Shown: in pieces, positions 1-5,666 of the stretch
Layout of the letters: every line of letters starts with the position of its first letter
Position numbering within the stretch: the stretch's first letter is position 1
NCBI GenBank assembly: GCA_020057535.1
Contig: JAGVFS010000033.1
Coordinates: forward strand, 1-21,488
Length of the DNA: 21,488 nt
Direction of reading: 5' to 3'
Origin: Patescibacteria group bacterium
Lineage (GTDB): Bacteria; Patescibacteriota; Patescibacteriia; UBA2591; PGYQ01
Notes under the pieces: generated by a model
Told to the model about the DNA's origin: nothing
Databases searched by the model: none
Seen by the model: only the letters and a program-made list of their open reading frames with translations
Program-made: the position numbers and the translations under genes

Positions 1-50
1 TATAATAAACTATTTATTTTTTAAAAAATTATTTTTTTAAAATAAAAAAT

Positions 51-79
51 TTTATAATATTGTTCAGAATTTTTGTCAA
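51..79 (-). promoter_or_regulatory. Sigma-70-type promoter for a gene beyond the left edge
   Basis: Read on the minus strand, a perfect -35 TTGACA (74-79) lies 17 bp from a -10 TATAAA (51-56). It sits just downstream of the rpsG terminator and points out of the window. The natural reading is that it starts a new leftward transcription unit. What that gene is cannot be seen; fusA often follows rpsG in bacteria, but that is only a guess. Confidence 0.55.
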
Positions 80-140
80 AATTTAGATTTAATAAAATTA
101 AATCTCTACCAAAGATCGTTTTAGAATAAAAAACTACAAT

Positions 141-164
141 TAAAAATCACCGAAATTAGTGATT
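141..164 (-). terminator. Probable intrinsic terminator of rpsL-rpsG
   Basis: On the minus strand, AATCAC (pairing 159-164 with 145-150) and GTGATT form a 6-bp stem with an 8-nt loop, followed by a short T-run (141-146). It lies 60-80 nt after the rpsG stop and before the outward promoter, the expected place for an operon end. The stem is short, so the efficiency is uncertain. Confidence 0.5.
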
Positions 165-222
165 AAATAGATAAAATTTATAGATAACATATTTTTCGAT
201 TTTTTATTTTTGTTTTTATATT

Positions 223-741
223 TTAATGTCTTTGTCCAAATCTAGCAAAGTGAGCAAACGCTCTGTTAGCTTGCGCCATTCTATAAACATCTTCTTTTTT
301 CTTAATCGCACCACCAGCATTATTAAGAGCGTCTAATATTTCCATTACTAATTTTTCTTTCATTGATTTTCCCTTTCTTGCTTTAGCTGTTGCAATAAGC
401 CATCTTAATCCTAAAGTAATTTTTCGATTTCCTTTAACTTCTGTTGGAACTTGATAGTTAGCCCCTCCAATTCTTCTCCCTTTTACTTCAATAATAGGCA
501 TAATATTTTTAAAAGCTTTATTAAAAACATCTAAAACGTCAATATCTTTTTGTTCTTTATTAGTAGATTTATCAGATAGAAAAATCTTTTCTTTTAAAAT
601 ATCAAAACATTCATAAACTATTTTTTGAGCTATTGTTTTTTTTCCATTTTTCATAATTTGATTAATAAATTTAGCAACTATAATATTATTAAATTTTGGA
701 TCAGGTAATATTTCTTTTTTTGATATAGTTTTTCCTCTCAT
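223..741 (-). CDS. rpsG: 30S ribosomal protein S7
   Basis: Primary 16S-binding protein that nucleates assembly of the 30S head and lines the E-site/mRNA exit. At 172 aa it is longer than the common 156 aa. It begins MRGKTISKKEI and carries the conserved RRIGGANYQVP segment, the GLRWL helix and the MAQANRAFAHFARF C-terminus typical of bacterial S7. The extra length is a charged stretch around residues 52-68 (SDKSTNKEQKDID), before the helix leading to NIMPIIEVKGRRIGG. The gene is 69 nt downstream of rpsL, the classic str-operon order. No Shine-Dalgarno motif is visible before the ATG; the leader is almost pure A/T. The stop is TAA and is followed by a probable terminator. The assignment is secure. 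Confidence 0.97.
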   Translation of the reverse strand: MRGKTISKKEILPDPKFNNIIVAKFINQIMKNGKKTIAQKIVYECFDILKEKIFLSDKSTNKEQKDIDVLDVFNKAFKNIMPIIEVKGRRIGGANYQVPTEVKGNRKITLGLRWLIATAKARKGKSMKEKLVMEILDALNNAGGAIKKKEDVYRMAQANRAFAHFARFGQRH

Positions 742-810
742 AAAAATAAATTAAAAATTATGAATACAGAATAAAAATTCTGATTCTCGTATTTTAATAT
801 CTCTATTGTT

Positions 811-1230
811 TTATACTTTTTTCTCTCTTTTTGCTCCATAAAGCGAACGACCTTGTTTTCTTCCTTGTACTCCTTGAGCATCAAAAACCCCTCGAACAAT
901 ATGATATCTAACTCCAGGTAAATCCTTAACTCTTCCCCCTCGTAAAAGAACAATAGAGTGTTCTTGTAAATTATGACCAATTCCAGGAATATAAGCTACT
1001 ACTTCCATTCCATTTGAAAGTCTAACTCTGGCAAATTTTCTTAAAGCTGAATTAGGTTTTTTAGGAGTCATTGTTCCAACTTTAATACAAACCCCTCTTT
1101 TAAAAGGTGCTCCTTTAGATAAAGTTTTTTTTGTTCTTCTTAAACTATTAAAAACAATTCCTAAAATTGAAACTTTTCTAATTTTTTTCTTTTTTCTCGG
1201 TTTGTTGATTAATTGATTAATTGTAGGCAT
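811..1230 (-). CDS. rpsL: 30S ribosomal protein S12
   Basis: Decoding-centre protein of the small subunit that monitors codon-anticodon pairing. At 139 aa it is close to the usual size. It begins MPTINQLI and contains the hallmark [11 protein letters not shown] block (the lysine altered in streptomycin resistance in other bacteria), the [15 protein letters not shown] segment and the [11 protein letters not shown] loop. The C-terminus is the usual basic RSLYGAKR tail. It heads the rpsL-rpsG pair and has its own promoter (1285-1313). Its 5' leader consists almost entirely of a seven-copy heptamer repeat (1234-1282) and shows no Shine-Dalgarno sequence. An overlapping opposite-phase open frame at 738-980 is not a gene. 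Confidence 0.97.
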   Translation of the reverse strand: MPTINQLINKPRKKKKIRKVSILGIVFNSLRRTKKTLSKGAPFKRGVCIKVGTMTPKKPNSALRKFARVRLSNGMEVVAYIPGIGHNLQEHSIVLLRGGRVKDLPGVRYHIVRGVFDAQGVQGRKQGRSLYGAKREKKV

Positions 1231-1233
1231 AAG

Positions 1234-1282
1234 ATGAATTATGAATTATGAATTATGAATTATGAATTATGAATTATGAATT
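1234..1282. repeat. Seven perfect tandem copies of a 7-bp repeat (ATGAATT)
   Basis: The unit ATGAATT (AATTCAT on the mRNA strand) repeats seven times without error over 49 bp, ending 3 bp upstream of the rpsL start codon. Counting from the predicted promoter, it makes up essentially the whole 5' untranslated leader of the rpsL-rpsG mRNA. Simple-sequence tracts of this kind can change length by slippage. A variant, ATTATGAATTAAG, occurs near 21353-21366. Confidence 0.95.
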
Positions 1283-1284
1283 CA

Positions 1285-1313
1285 TTCATAACATATTATT
1301 TTTTTTAAGTCAA
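1285..1313 (-). promoter_or_regulatory. Promoter of rpsL-rpsG
   Basis: On the minus strand, TTGACT (1308-1313) is followed after 17 bp by TATGAA (1285-1290). It begins 7 bp beyond the end of the M50 protease gene and would start transcription at about 1278, at the upstream edge of the heptamer repeat. The -10 matches consensus at four of six positions. Confidence 0.45.
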
Positions 1314-1319
1314 ATTTTT

Positions 1320-1952
1320 TTAAACTAAATTAATTAAATTAATAATCCAATTAAATAAATTACTAAAAATTCCAATATTAAATAAACTATCTAAAGCAAG
1401 CAATCCAATTAAAATATATGGGCCGTTTTGTTCTAAAGAAATTTTATAATTTTCAAATTGATCTGGTAAAACAGCAAATAAAATTTTAGAACCATCTAGG
1501 GGAGGAATTGGAATTAAATTAAAAATTGCTAAAATTATATTTATTAAAATTAAATTATTTAAAAAATAAATTAATAAATCACTTAACAATAAATTTAAAG
1601 ATGGAATTAAATATTTCAAGGTTCCTAAAAAAATAAAGCTACTGATAATATTTGACAAAGGACCAGCAAAAGCAATAATTGCTGACCCCCATTTTTGATT
1701 TTTAAGATTATCTGGATTAAAGGGTACGGGTTTTCCCCAGCCAAAACCAATAAATAATAGCATTAAAAAACCAATAAAATCAAGATGAACTAGAGGGTTT
1801 AAACTTAATCGTCCCAAATCTTTTGCGGTGTTATCTCCTAAAAAAGTAGCTGCAAATGCATGAAAAAACTCATGAATAGTCAATGCGTAAATAATTCCTA
1901 AAAGAGTAACAATTGTAAATAATGGTTGCGTAGATAAATATTCAAAAAACAT
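1320..1952 (-). CDS. Site-2 protease family (M50) membrane metalloprotease
   Basis: Predicted intramembrane zinc protease of 210 aa. The zinc-binding motif HEFFH lies at residues 28-32 (HEFFHAFAA), and the second family motif, NLIPIPPLDGSKI, sits near residue 145, where the Asp supplies the third zinc ligand. It has about five to six hydrophobic segments, including the N-terminal one, and lacks a PDZ domain. That places it with the short, housekeeping-type S2P proteins common in CPR and Firmicutes rather than with RseP. Substrates are unknown. It lies upstream of rpsL in the same direction but with a promoter in between. Its own promoter (1959-1987) is so close to the ATG that the message is probably leaderless. 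Confidence 0.92.
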   Translation of the reverse strand: MFFEYLSTQPLFTIVTLLGIIYALTIHEFFHAFAATFLGDNTAKDLGRLSLNPLVHLDFIGFLMLLFIGFGWGKPVPFNPDNLKNQKWGSAIIAFAGPLSNIISSFIFLGTLKYLIPSLNLLLSDLLIYFLNNLILINIILAIFNLIPIPPLDGSKILFAVLPDQFENYKISLEQNGPYILIGLLALDSLFNIGIFSNLFNWIINLINLV

Positions 1953-1958
1953 AAATTT

Positions 1959-1987
1959 ATTATATATGACTTTTCTAAAAAATACAA
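1959..1987 (-). promoter_or_regulatory. Promoter of the M50 protease, predicted leaderless
   Basis: On the minus strand, a perfect -10 TATAAT (1959-1964) lies 17 bp from TTGTAT (1982-1987). Only 6 nt separate the -10 from the ATG (A at 1952), so transcription should start at or next to the start codon. Confidence 0.6.
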
Positions 1988-1990
1988 ATG

Positions 1991-1999
1991 TGGTAAAAT
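1991..1999 (+). promoter_or_regulatory. Possible extended -10 for rpmB
   Basis: TGGTAAAAT gives an extended -10 (TG-n-TAAAAT), but no good -35 lies 17 bp upstream. It overlaps the oppositely oriented M50 promoter, forming a compact divergent control region. A start here would give an AT-rich leader of about 155 nt before L28. Confidence 0.3.
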
Positions 2000-2163
2000 G
2001 TAATTAAGAATTAAAAATTAAAAAAAGAAGTGGAAGATTATAAATTAAATTTTTATTTAAAATTTATATTTTTTAATTTCAAAATTGTCGATTGTTTTTT
2101 TATTTTTATTTTTTGCATTGTACATTTCGTACTTTGTATTTTAATTTTTTACATTTTTATTTT

Positions 2164-2331
2164 ATGTCTAGAAAATGTTCTGTTTGTAAACGAGGATCGC
2201 TCAATGCCAATAGTCGTAGTCATTCAAATATTGCTACTAAAAAACGACAGCATATAAATTTGCAAACAAAAAAAATTAATGGGGAAAAAACTAAAATTTG
2301 CGTTTCTTGTATAAGAAACAAATATAAATAA
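2164..2331 (+). CDS. rpmB: 50S ribosomal protein L28
   Basis: Large-subunit protein L28 of 55 aa, near the short end of the family. The start is placed at MSRKCSVCKRG because L28 homologues begin this way; the frame extends upstream to 2092, but that part is low-complexity Phe/Tyr-rich leader. Two CxxC pairs (CSVC near the N-terminus and CVSC near the C-terminus) would bind one zinc ion, as in zinc-containing L28 proteins. The central SRSHSNIATKKRQHINLQTKKI block is the family's conserved basic stretch. It is a single gene pointing away from the M50 protease, and it ends before a hairpin terminator at 2407-2423. Confidence 0.9.
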   Translation: MSRKCSVCKRGSLNANSRSHSNIATKKRQHINLQTKKINGEKTKICVSCIRNKYK

Positions 2332-2406
2332 GAAAAAAATAACTAAAAGTTGCCTAACACAACAAAATTATCTCTAATGTTATCATTTTTAATGTGATCG
2401 TTTTTT

Positions 2407-2430
2407 GCCATTTTAAAAATGGCTATTTTA
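2407..2430 (+). terminator. Intrinsic terminator of rpmB
   Basis: GCCATTT and AAATGGC (2407-2423) form a tight hairpin followed by TATTTTAATTTTT on the plus strand. The reverse direction is followed by A-runs, so it should work mainly for rpmB. It lies between convergent genes. Confidence 0.6.
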
Positions 2431-2437
2431 ATTTTTC

Positions 2438-2731
2438 TTAAAGTTTAGAAGGAGGAGGGGTAGTTGGCGGTTTAATATTTGGGATAAAATCTTTATTTTT
2501 CACAAACTTTTCTTTATTTAATTGATTTTTTTGCGCTTCAATAAAAAACAAAGAAATAAAACTAATTAAACTAAAAATAATCATACCAATAACTAGACCT
2601 AAAATAAAAGTTAATTTAGGTGAAGCGTTTTTTAAAAAAACTTTTTGTTGAGAAACATTTTTTAAGACATCGCTTATTAGATGATCAGTTTTTAACTGAT
2701 TTTTATTAATTTGTTTTTTTTCTTCAGACAT
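2438..2731 (-). CDS. Small single-pass membrane protein, unknown function
   Basis: 97 aa and not recognised. The N-terminal half is polar and Lys/Gln-rich. It is followed by one strong transmembrane helix (about residues 41-66, LTFILGLVIGMIIFSLIS then Phe/Ile-rich), a basic juxtamembrane stretch, and a short proline-rich tail (IKPPTTPPPSK). The charge pattern suggests either orientation is possible. It is downstream of the HEPN-like membrane protein in the same direction, with a 172-nt gap that shows no clear promoter. The stop is TAA. The reading frame and TM segment support a real gene, but no function can be assigned. Confidence 0.65.
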   Translation of the reverse strand: MSEEKKQINKNQLKTDHLISDVLKNVSQQKVFLKNASPKLTFILGLVIGMIIFSLISFISLFFIEAQKNQLNKEKFVKNKDFIPNIKPPTTPPPSKL

Positions 2732-2903
2732 AAAATGACAAATAGAAATGTAAAATAAGTAAAATTTTCAATTTAAATTTTTAATTCACACATCCCTCGT
2801 TTTTTATCGTTAATTAAAATTATTTTTAAAAAATTCAAAAAGCGAAAGGTAAATTTTATTGAAAATTAATTTTTGTTTTTTTGTTTTCATATTTCTTATG
2901 TTT

Positions 2904-3353
2904 TTACATTATTCCTAATTCTTCAAACCCTTTTTTAAAAATATTAAGCGCTTTTTTGGCTTCGCCATAGCTAAGATGATAATTTGTTTCATGAACTAAT
3001 TGATTCCTAACTTTATGAGCATACCAAACTCGTCGTAATTTTTCATATTTACAACAAGCCACTTTTAATCGCTCACCTAATGTACTCCCGGGAAAAAACA
3101 TTGATTTTAAAATATAATCCAATAATTTATCTGCTTCCATTACCGCTAATTTATAACTCATCTCGCTTGATTTATTTAATAATTCTTCAATTTCTTGCCA
3201 TCTTTTTTTAATTTCTTTTTTATCTATTCCATAAAGTTTTCTTCCGCGAAAAAAACTTTTTATTATTTTAATAAATTTTAAAAAAATCAACAAGCTCACT
3301 GCAACTATTATTAATCCTAAAGCAATTTGCCAAATTTCAATATTTATTTTCAT
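2904..3353 (-). CDS. Membrane-anchored HEPN-like protein of a CPR-type family, function unknown
   Basis: 149 aa. The N-terminal helix (about residues 5-30, IWQIALGLIIVAVSLLIFLKF) should anchor it in the membrane, followed by a basic patch (FFRGRKL). The remainder is predicted helical and cytosolic: KRWQEIEELLNKSS, then SYKLAVMEADKLLDYILKSM, PGSTLGERLK, and WYAHKVRNQLVHE. From memory, this pattern of EADKLLD, GERLK, AHKVRN, H recurs in many CPR hypothetical proteins. RNQLVH fits the R-polar-x3-H motif of HEPN-fold proteins, whose members are often RNases or nucleotide-binding partners. Whether this copy is catalytic cannot be told from sequence. It lies 140 nt downstream of tsaE in the same direction. 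Confidence 0.8.
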   Translation of the reverse strand: MKINIEIWQIALGLIIVAVSLLIFLKFIKIIKSFFRGRKLYGIDKKEIKKRWQEIEELLNKSSEMSYKLAVMEADKLLDYILKSMFFPGSTLGERLKVACCKYEKLRRVWYAHKVRNQLVHETNYHLSYGEAKKALNIFKKGFEELGIM

Positions 3354-3441
3354 AAAAGATTGTTAGAAAATTAGAGATTGGAAATTAAAAAAAGTTTAAC
3401 TAAACTTTGATAAATTTTATTTTTTTTTCTCTTAAACAAGC

Positions 3442-3466
3442 AATTTTTATTTTTTAAATAAAAATT
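3442..3466 (-). terminator. A/T-only hairpin downstream of tsaE
   Basis: AATTTTTATTT and AAATAAAAATT form an 11-bp stem around a 3-nt loop. It lies 28 nt past the tsaE stop but is not followed by an uninterrupted T-run on the minus strand. It may be a weak terminator or an mRNA 3'-end stabiliser. Confidence 0.3.
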
Positions 3467-3493
3467 ATTTTGCCTAATTTAGACTACAAGCCC

Positions 3494-3988
3494 CTAGTTA
3501 ATTAAATTTTCTATCTTTATTTTTCTCGTATTTTCGTCAATAAATTTAAAATTAATATTTATTCTTTTTTTAGGTAAAATTTTTTGAGTCCGTTCAGGCC
3601 ATTCTAAAACAATAATTCCATCTTTTTTTTCTAAAATTTCCTCAAATCCCAAGGCTAAAAGTTCTTTTTCATTATTTAAACGATATAAATCAAAATGATA
3701 TAATTTTTTTATGTTAATATTTACCGTATTTAATTGTTTTACGCCAACCTTGCTGAATTTAACAGGGGTTATTTTACATCTAACAGGATAAATTTTTAAT
3801 AAAACAAAAGTTGGACTGGTTATTATTTTTTTTATTCCCAATGCTTTAGCTAATCCTTGTGCAAAACAAGTTTTTCCACTTCCCAAATTTCCTTTCAAAG
3901 TTAAAACATCTCCAGGTTTTAATTTTTTAATTAATTTTTCCGCCACTTTTTGCGTTTCTAAAAAATTTTTAGTAACAATAATTTTCAT
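3494..3988 (-). CDS. tsaE: tRNA threonylcarbamoyladenosine biosynthesis ATPase TsaE
   Basis: P-loop ATPase that acts with TsaB and TsaD to place the t6A modification at position 37 of ANN-decoding tRNAs. The 164-aa protein shows the Walker A motif GNLGSGKT (residues 33-40), the SPTFVLLKIY segment, LYHFDLYRL, and the C-terminal GFEEIL and VLEWPER motifs that define the family. A stretch of about 25 residues (VRCKITPVKFSKVGVKQLNT and following) is inserted between SPTF...IYP and the LYHFDLYRL motif; family members normally have only a few residues there. It is the upstream gene of a leftward run with two small membrane proteins. Its likely promoter (4194-4222) lies about 200 nt upstream. Confidence 0.93.
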   Translation of the reverse strand: MKIIVTKNFLETQKVAEKLIKKLKPGDVLTLKGNLGSGKTCFAQGLAKALGIKKIITSPTFVLLKIYPVRCKITPVKFSKVGVKQLNTVNINIKKLYHFDLYRLNNEKELLALGFEEILEKKDGIIVLEWPERTQKILPKKRININFKFIDENTRKIKIENLIN

Positions 3989-4193
3989 AATTAAAAATTG
4001 TTGAGGGTGTTTTGTAATTTAAAAATTTTAATCTTTTTTCAAAATTATATTTATTAACAAAAGCAATGGTTTTTTCTTTCTTTTTAAATATAGCAAAAAA
4101 TAAATATTTTATATATTGTTTTAATTTTTTGTTGAGGTTTTTAATCTCTCTCGTCGGTCTATAGATGCTTAAATTTAATTGTTCTACACCTCT

Positions 4194-4222
4194 ATCTTAT
4201 TTTTTTGACAAATTTTTGTCAA
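4194..4222 (-). promoter_or_regulatory. Leftward promoter (likely tsaE), sharing a palindrome with a rightward promoter
   Basis: On the minus strand, TTGACA (4217-4222) lies 17 bp from TAAGAT (4194-4199). The -35 box is one arm of the near-palindrome TTGACAAATTTTTGTCAA (4205-4222). The predicted start, at about 4187, leaves a leader of about 200 nt before tsaE. Confidence 0.5.
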
Positions 4223-4232
4223 ATGGGATAAT
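4205..4232 (+). promoter_or_regulatory. Rightward promoter (likely for the 4645-9308 cluster)
   Basis: TTGACA (4205-4210) lies 16 bp from GATAAT (4227-4232). Both hexamers are at or near consensus. The -35 overlaps the palindrome that also supplies the leftward -35, so a dimeric regulator or competing polymerases could couple the two directions. The implied leader to 4645 is long, about 405 nt. Confidence 0.5.
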
Positions 4233-4644
4233 TTTCTTTATTCTTTTATTTTTTAACAGAATTCCCTTATAGCTAAATTCAAATAATCAAATAAACGCTA
4301 ATGAAGTATAGAAGTTGTATTATATAATTGATTGACAAAAAATAATTTTGATGCTACTTCTTCTAAAGAAAAGAAAAAGAAGAAAAGATAGCTAAAATAG
4401 CTATTAAAAAATAATATCCCAACACTTTGAATTTATTTATTATTAAAATTTAATATTAAGCAAAATCGTGTGGAAATTTTTAAAAACCCCTACAGTCTCA
4501 CATAACTATTGGTTTCTTTTAAAAACGTTTTATCGAGGGTTGTCTCTAAATTAAAAAAGTGAAAAAAAATTTGTAAAGTATATATAAAAATAAATAAAAA
4601 ATAAATTTTACAAAAAATATTTTTAATTTTAATATATTTAAAAT

Positions 4645-4989
4645 ATGGAAAAAGAAATAACAATAAAAGCAGATGAAATAAATGTCAAAAAAGAAAAAGA
4701 AATTATTACTGAGGAAGATTTTAGTAAAATTTTAGAAGAGATCAAAAATGAACTTAATAAAAAATTTCAGAATAAAAAAAATCAACTAATTGAAACTATT
4801 ATTAATAGTAATAAAGAAAAATATAAAGAAATGATGGAAGGACATGAAGGAATGACAAAAGAATATGAAGGAATAGATGATAAACAATATAAAAATATAG
4901 TATGGTCATTAATTTTTAATTCAATAAAAGCTGAAATTGAGAATACAACAGAAGAAAAAGATGATAAAGAGAAAGGCGCAGAAGAATAA
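4645..4989 (+). CDS. Acidic/charged helical protein, unknown function
   Basis: 114 aa and not recognised. It is rich in Glu, Lys and Asn, with predicted long amphipathic helices (TEEDFSKILEEIKNELNKKF, then NKKNQLIETIINSNKEKYKE), a Gly/Met/Glu-containing turn (MMEGHEGMTKEYEG), and a strongly acidic tail (EEKDDKEKGAEE). There is no signal peptide or membrane segment, so it is probably cytosolic. No Shine-Dalgarno sequence is present; the leader is A/T only. It is the first gene of a rightward cluster ending with the 1213-aa protein, 61 nt before a possible small GTG-start ORF. Base composition and codon use resemble its neighbours. Confidence 0.7.
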   Translation: MEKEITIKADEINVKKEKEIITEEDFSKILEEIKNELNKKFQNKKNQLIETIINSNKEKYKEMMEGHEGMTKEYEGIDDKQYKNIVWSLIFNSIKAEIENTTEEKDDKEKGAEE

Positions 4990-5050
4990 AAAATACAAAA
5001 AAAGTTTTATAAAAAGAAATACAAAAATAGACGAAATACCATAAGAAACA

Positions 5051-5215
5051 GTGGAACAAATAACGGATAAAATAAATACTTTGTTAAAAACAATTTTACC
5101 AAAATATCAAAATTTAGCCGCCGATATATATCATGAAATCATTGATGAAATAGATAAAAAAATAAATGCATTAGCAAGAAAAAAAATAGGATTACAAATA
5201 AAAATTATTTTTTAA
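5051..5215 (+). CDS. Possible 54-aa helical protein with a GTG start
   Basis: An open frame from GTG at 5051 to TAA encodes a peptide beginning VEQITDKINTLLK and containing LPKYQNLAADIYHEIIDEID then KKINALARKKIGLQ. An in-frame TAA at 5042-5044 excludes a longer start. The amphipathic Ile/Leu spacing and the ending (xxRKKIGL) recall the LPKSF...EEKLMIEAQRRLGV block of the next gene, so it may be a diverged or truncated relative. No ribosome-binding site is evident and the tail is poly-Ile/Lys. It could be a decayed copy rather than a translated gene. Confidence 0.4.
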   Translation: MEQITDKINTLLKTILPKYQNLAADIYHEIIDEIDKKINALARKKIGLQIKIIF

Positions 5216-5283
5216 AAAAAATAATTAAAAAATAAAAAATTTAATTTTTAAATAATCCATTTATATTATAAAATAAAAAATGG

Positions 5284-5295
5284 ACAAAAGAGGAG
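5284..5295 (+). promoter_or_regulatory. Shine-Dalgarno sequence before the 5303 gene
   Basis: AAAAGAGGAGAA contains GAGGAG ending 9 nt before the ATG at 5303. It is the only strong Shine-Dalgarno sequence seen in the window and supports this start codon. Confidence 0.75.
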
Positions 5296-5302
5296 AAAAA
5301 AT

Positions 5303-5644
5303 ATGATAAAAGATTTACAACAATTTATTAAAGATATTATTTTAAAAGCGGATATGAAAAATTTGCCAAAAAGTTTTTTAGATGAATATGAAGAAAAATT
5401 AATGATAGAAGCGCAAAGACGTTTAGGTGTTTTGATGACAAAAGAATTAGATGAAAAAGGAATAAAAGCATTTAATGAATTAATGCAAAAAAATTCTAAT
5501 CCAGATCAAAAAGCGCTGTTAGATTTTTTTAATGTTTATATTCCTAATTTTGAACAAAAAATGGAAAAAGGATTGCGAGAATTTGCGCAAGAATTTATTG
5601 ATGGACTTAAACAATTAAAAACAAAAGTAAATAAGACTAACTAA
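5303..5644 (+). CDS. DUF5663-type small protein
   Basis: 113 aa, soluble and helical. The segment LPKSFLDEYEEKLMIEAQRR, then LGVLMTKELDEKG and AFNELM, matches, from memory, the pattern of DUF5663, a family largely confined to CPR bacteria and without known function. The C-terminal half (FNVYIPNFEQKMEKGLREFA) is a second helical section. The start is supported by a GAGGAG ribosome-binding site. It lies only 22 nt before the giant 5667 gene, so the two are almost certainly co-transcribed. A role together with that protein is plausible but is inference only. Confidence 0.85.
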   Translation: MIKDLQQFIKDIILKADMKNLPKSFLDEYEEKLMIEAQRRLGVLMTKELDEKGIKAFNELMQKNSNPDQKALLDFFNVYIPNFEQKMEKGLREFAQEFIDGLKQLKTKVNKTN

Positions 5645-5666
5645 AAATTATTTTTAATAATAAAAT

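Larger units (their letters stand above)
3989..4644. other. 656-bp gene-free divergent control region
   Basis: No credible ORF, tRNA or rRNA is seen between the divergent tsaE and the 4645 gene. It holds the back-to-back promoter at 4194-4232, a short palindromic hairpin ATAGCTA-AAA-TAGCTAT (4388-4404), and a slightly more GC-containing stretch at 4465-4545 (ACCCCTACAGTCTCAC and CGAGGGTTGTC) that might be part of a structured 5' leader. The remainder is A/T-rich. The length is unusual in an otherwise compact window. Confidence 0.6.

Noticed and set aside
738..980. An 80-aa open frame on the minus strand overlapping rpsL
   Set aside because: It lies inside rpsL in another phase, and its protein is low-complexity with no family features.
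1234..1282. CRISPR-like array
   Set aside because: The units are 7 bp with no spacers; it is a simple tandem repeat.
2030..2257. A 75-aa open frame and the upstream extension of rpmB from 2092
   Set aside because: Both are Phe/Tyr/Ile-rich translations of the AT leader. L28 homologues start at MSRKCSVC, and the other frame overlaps rpmB.
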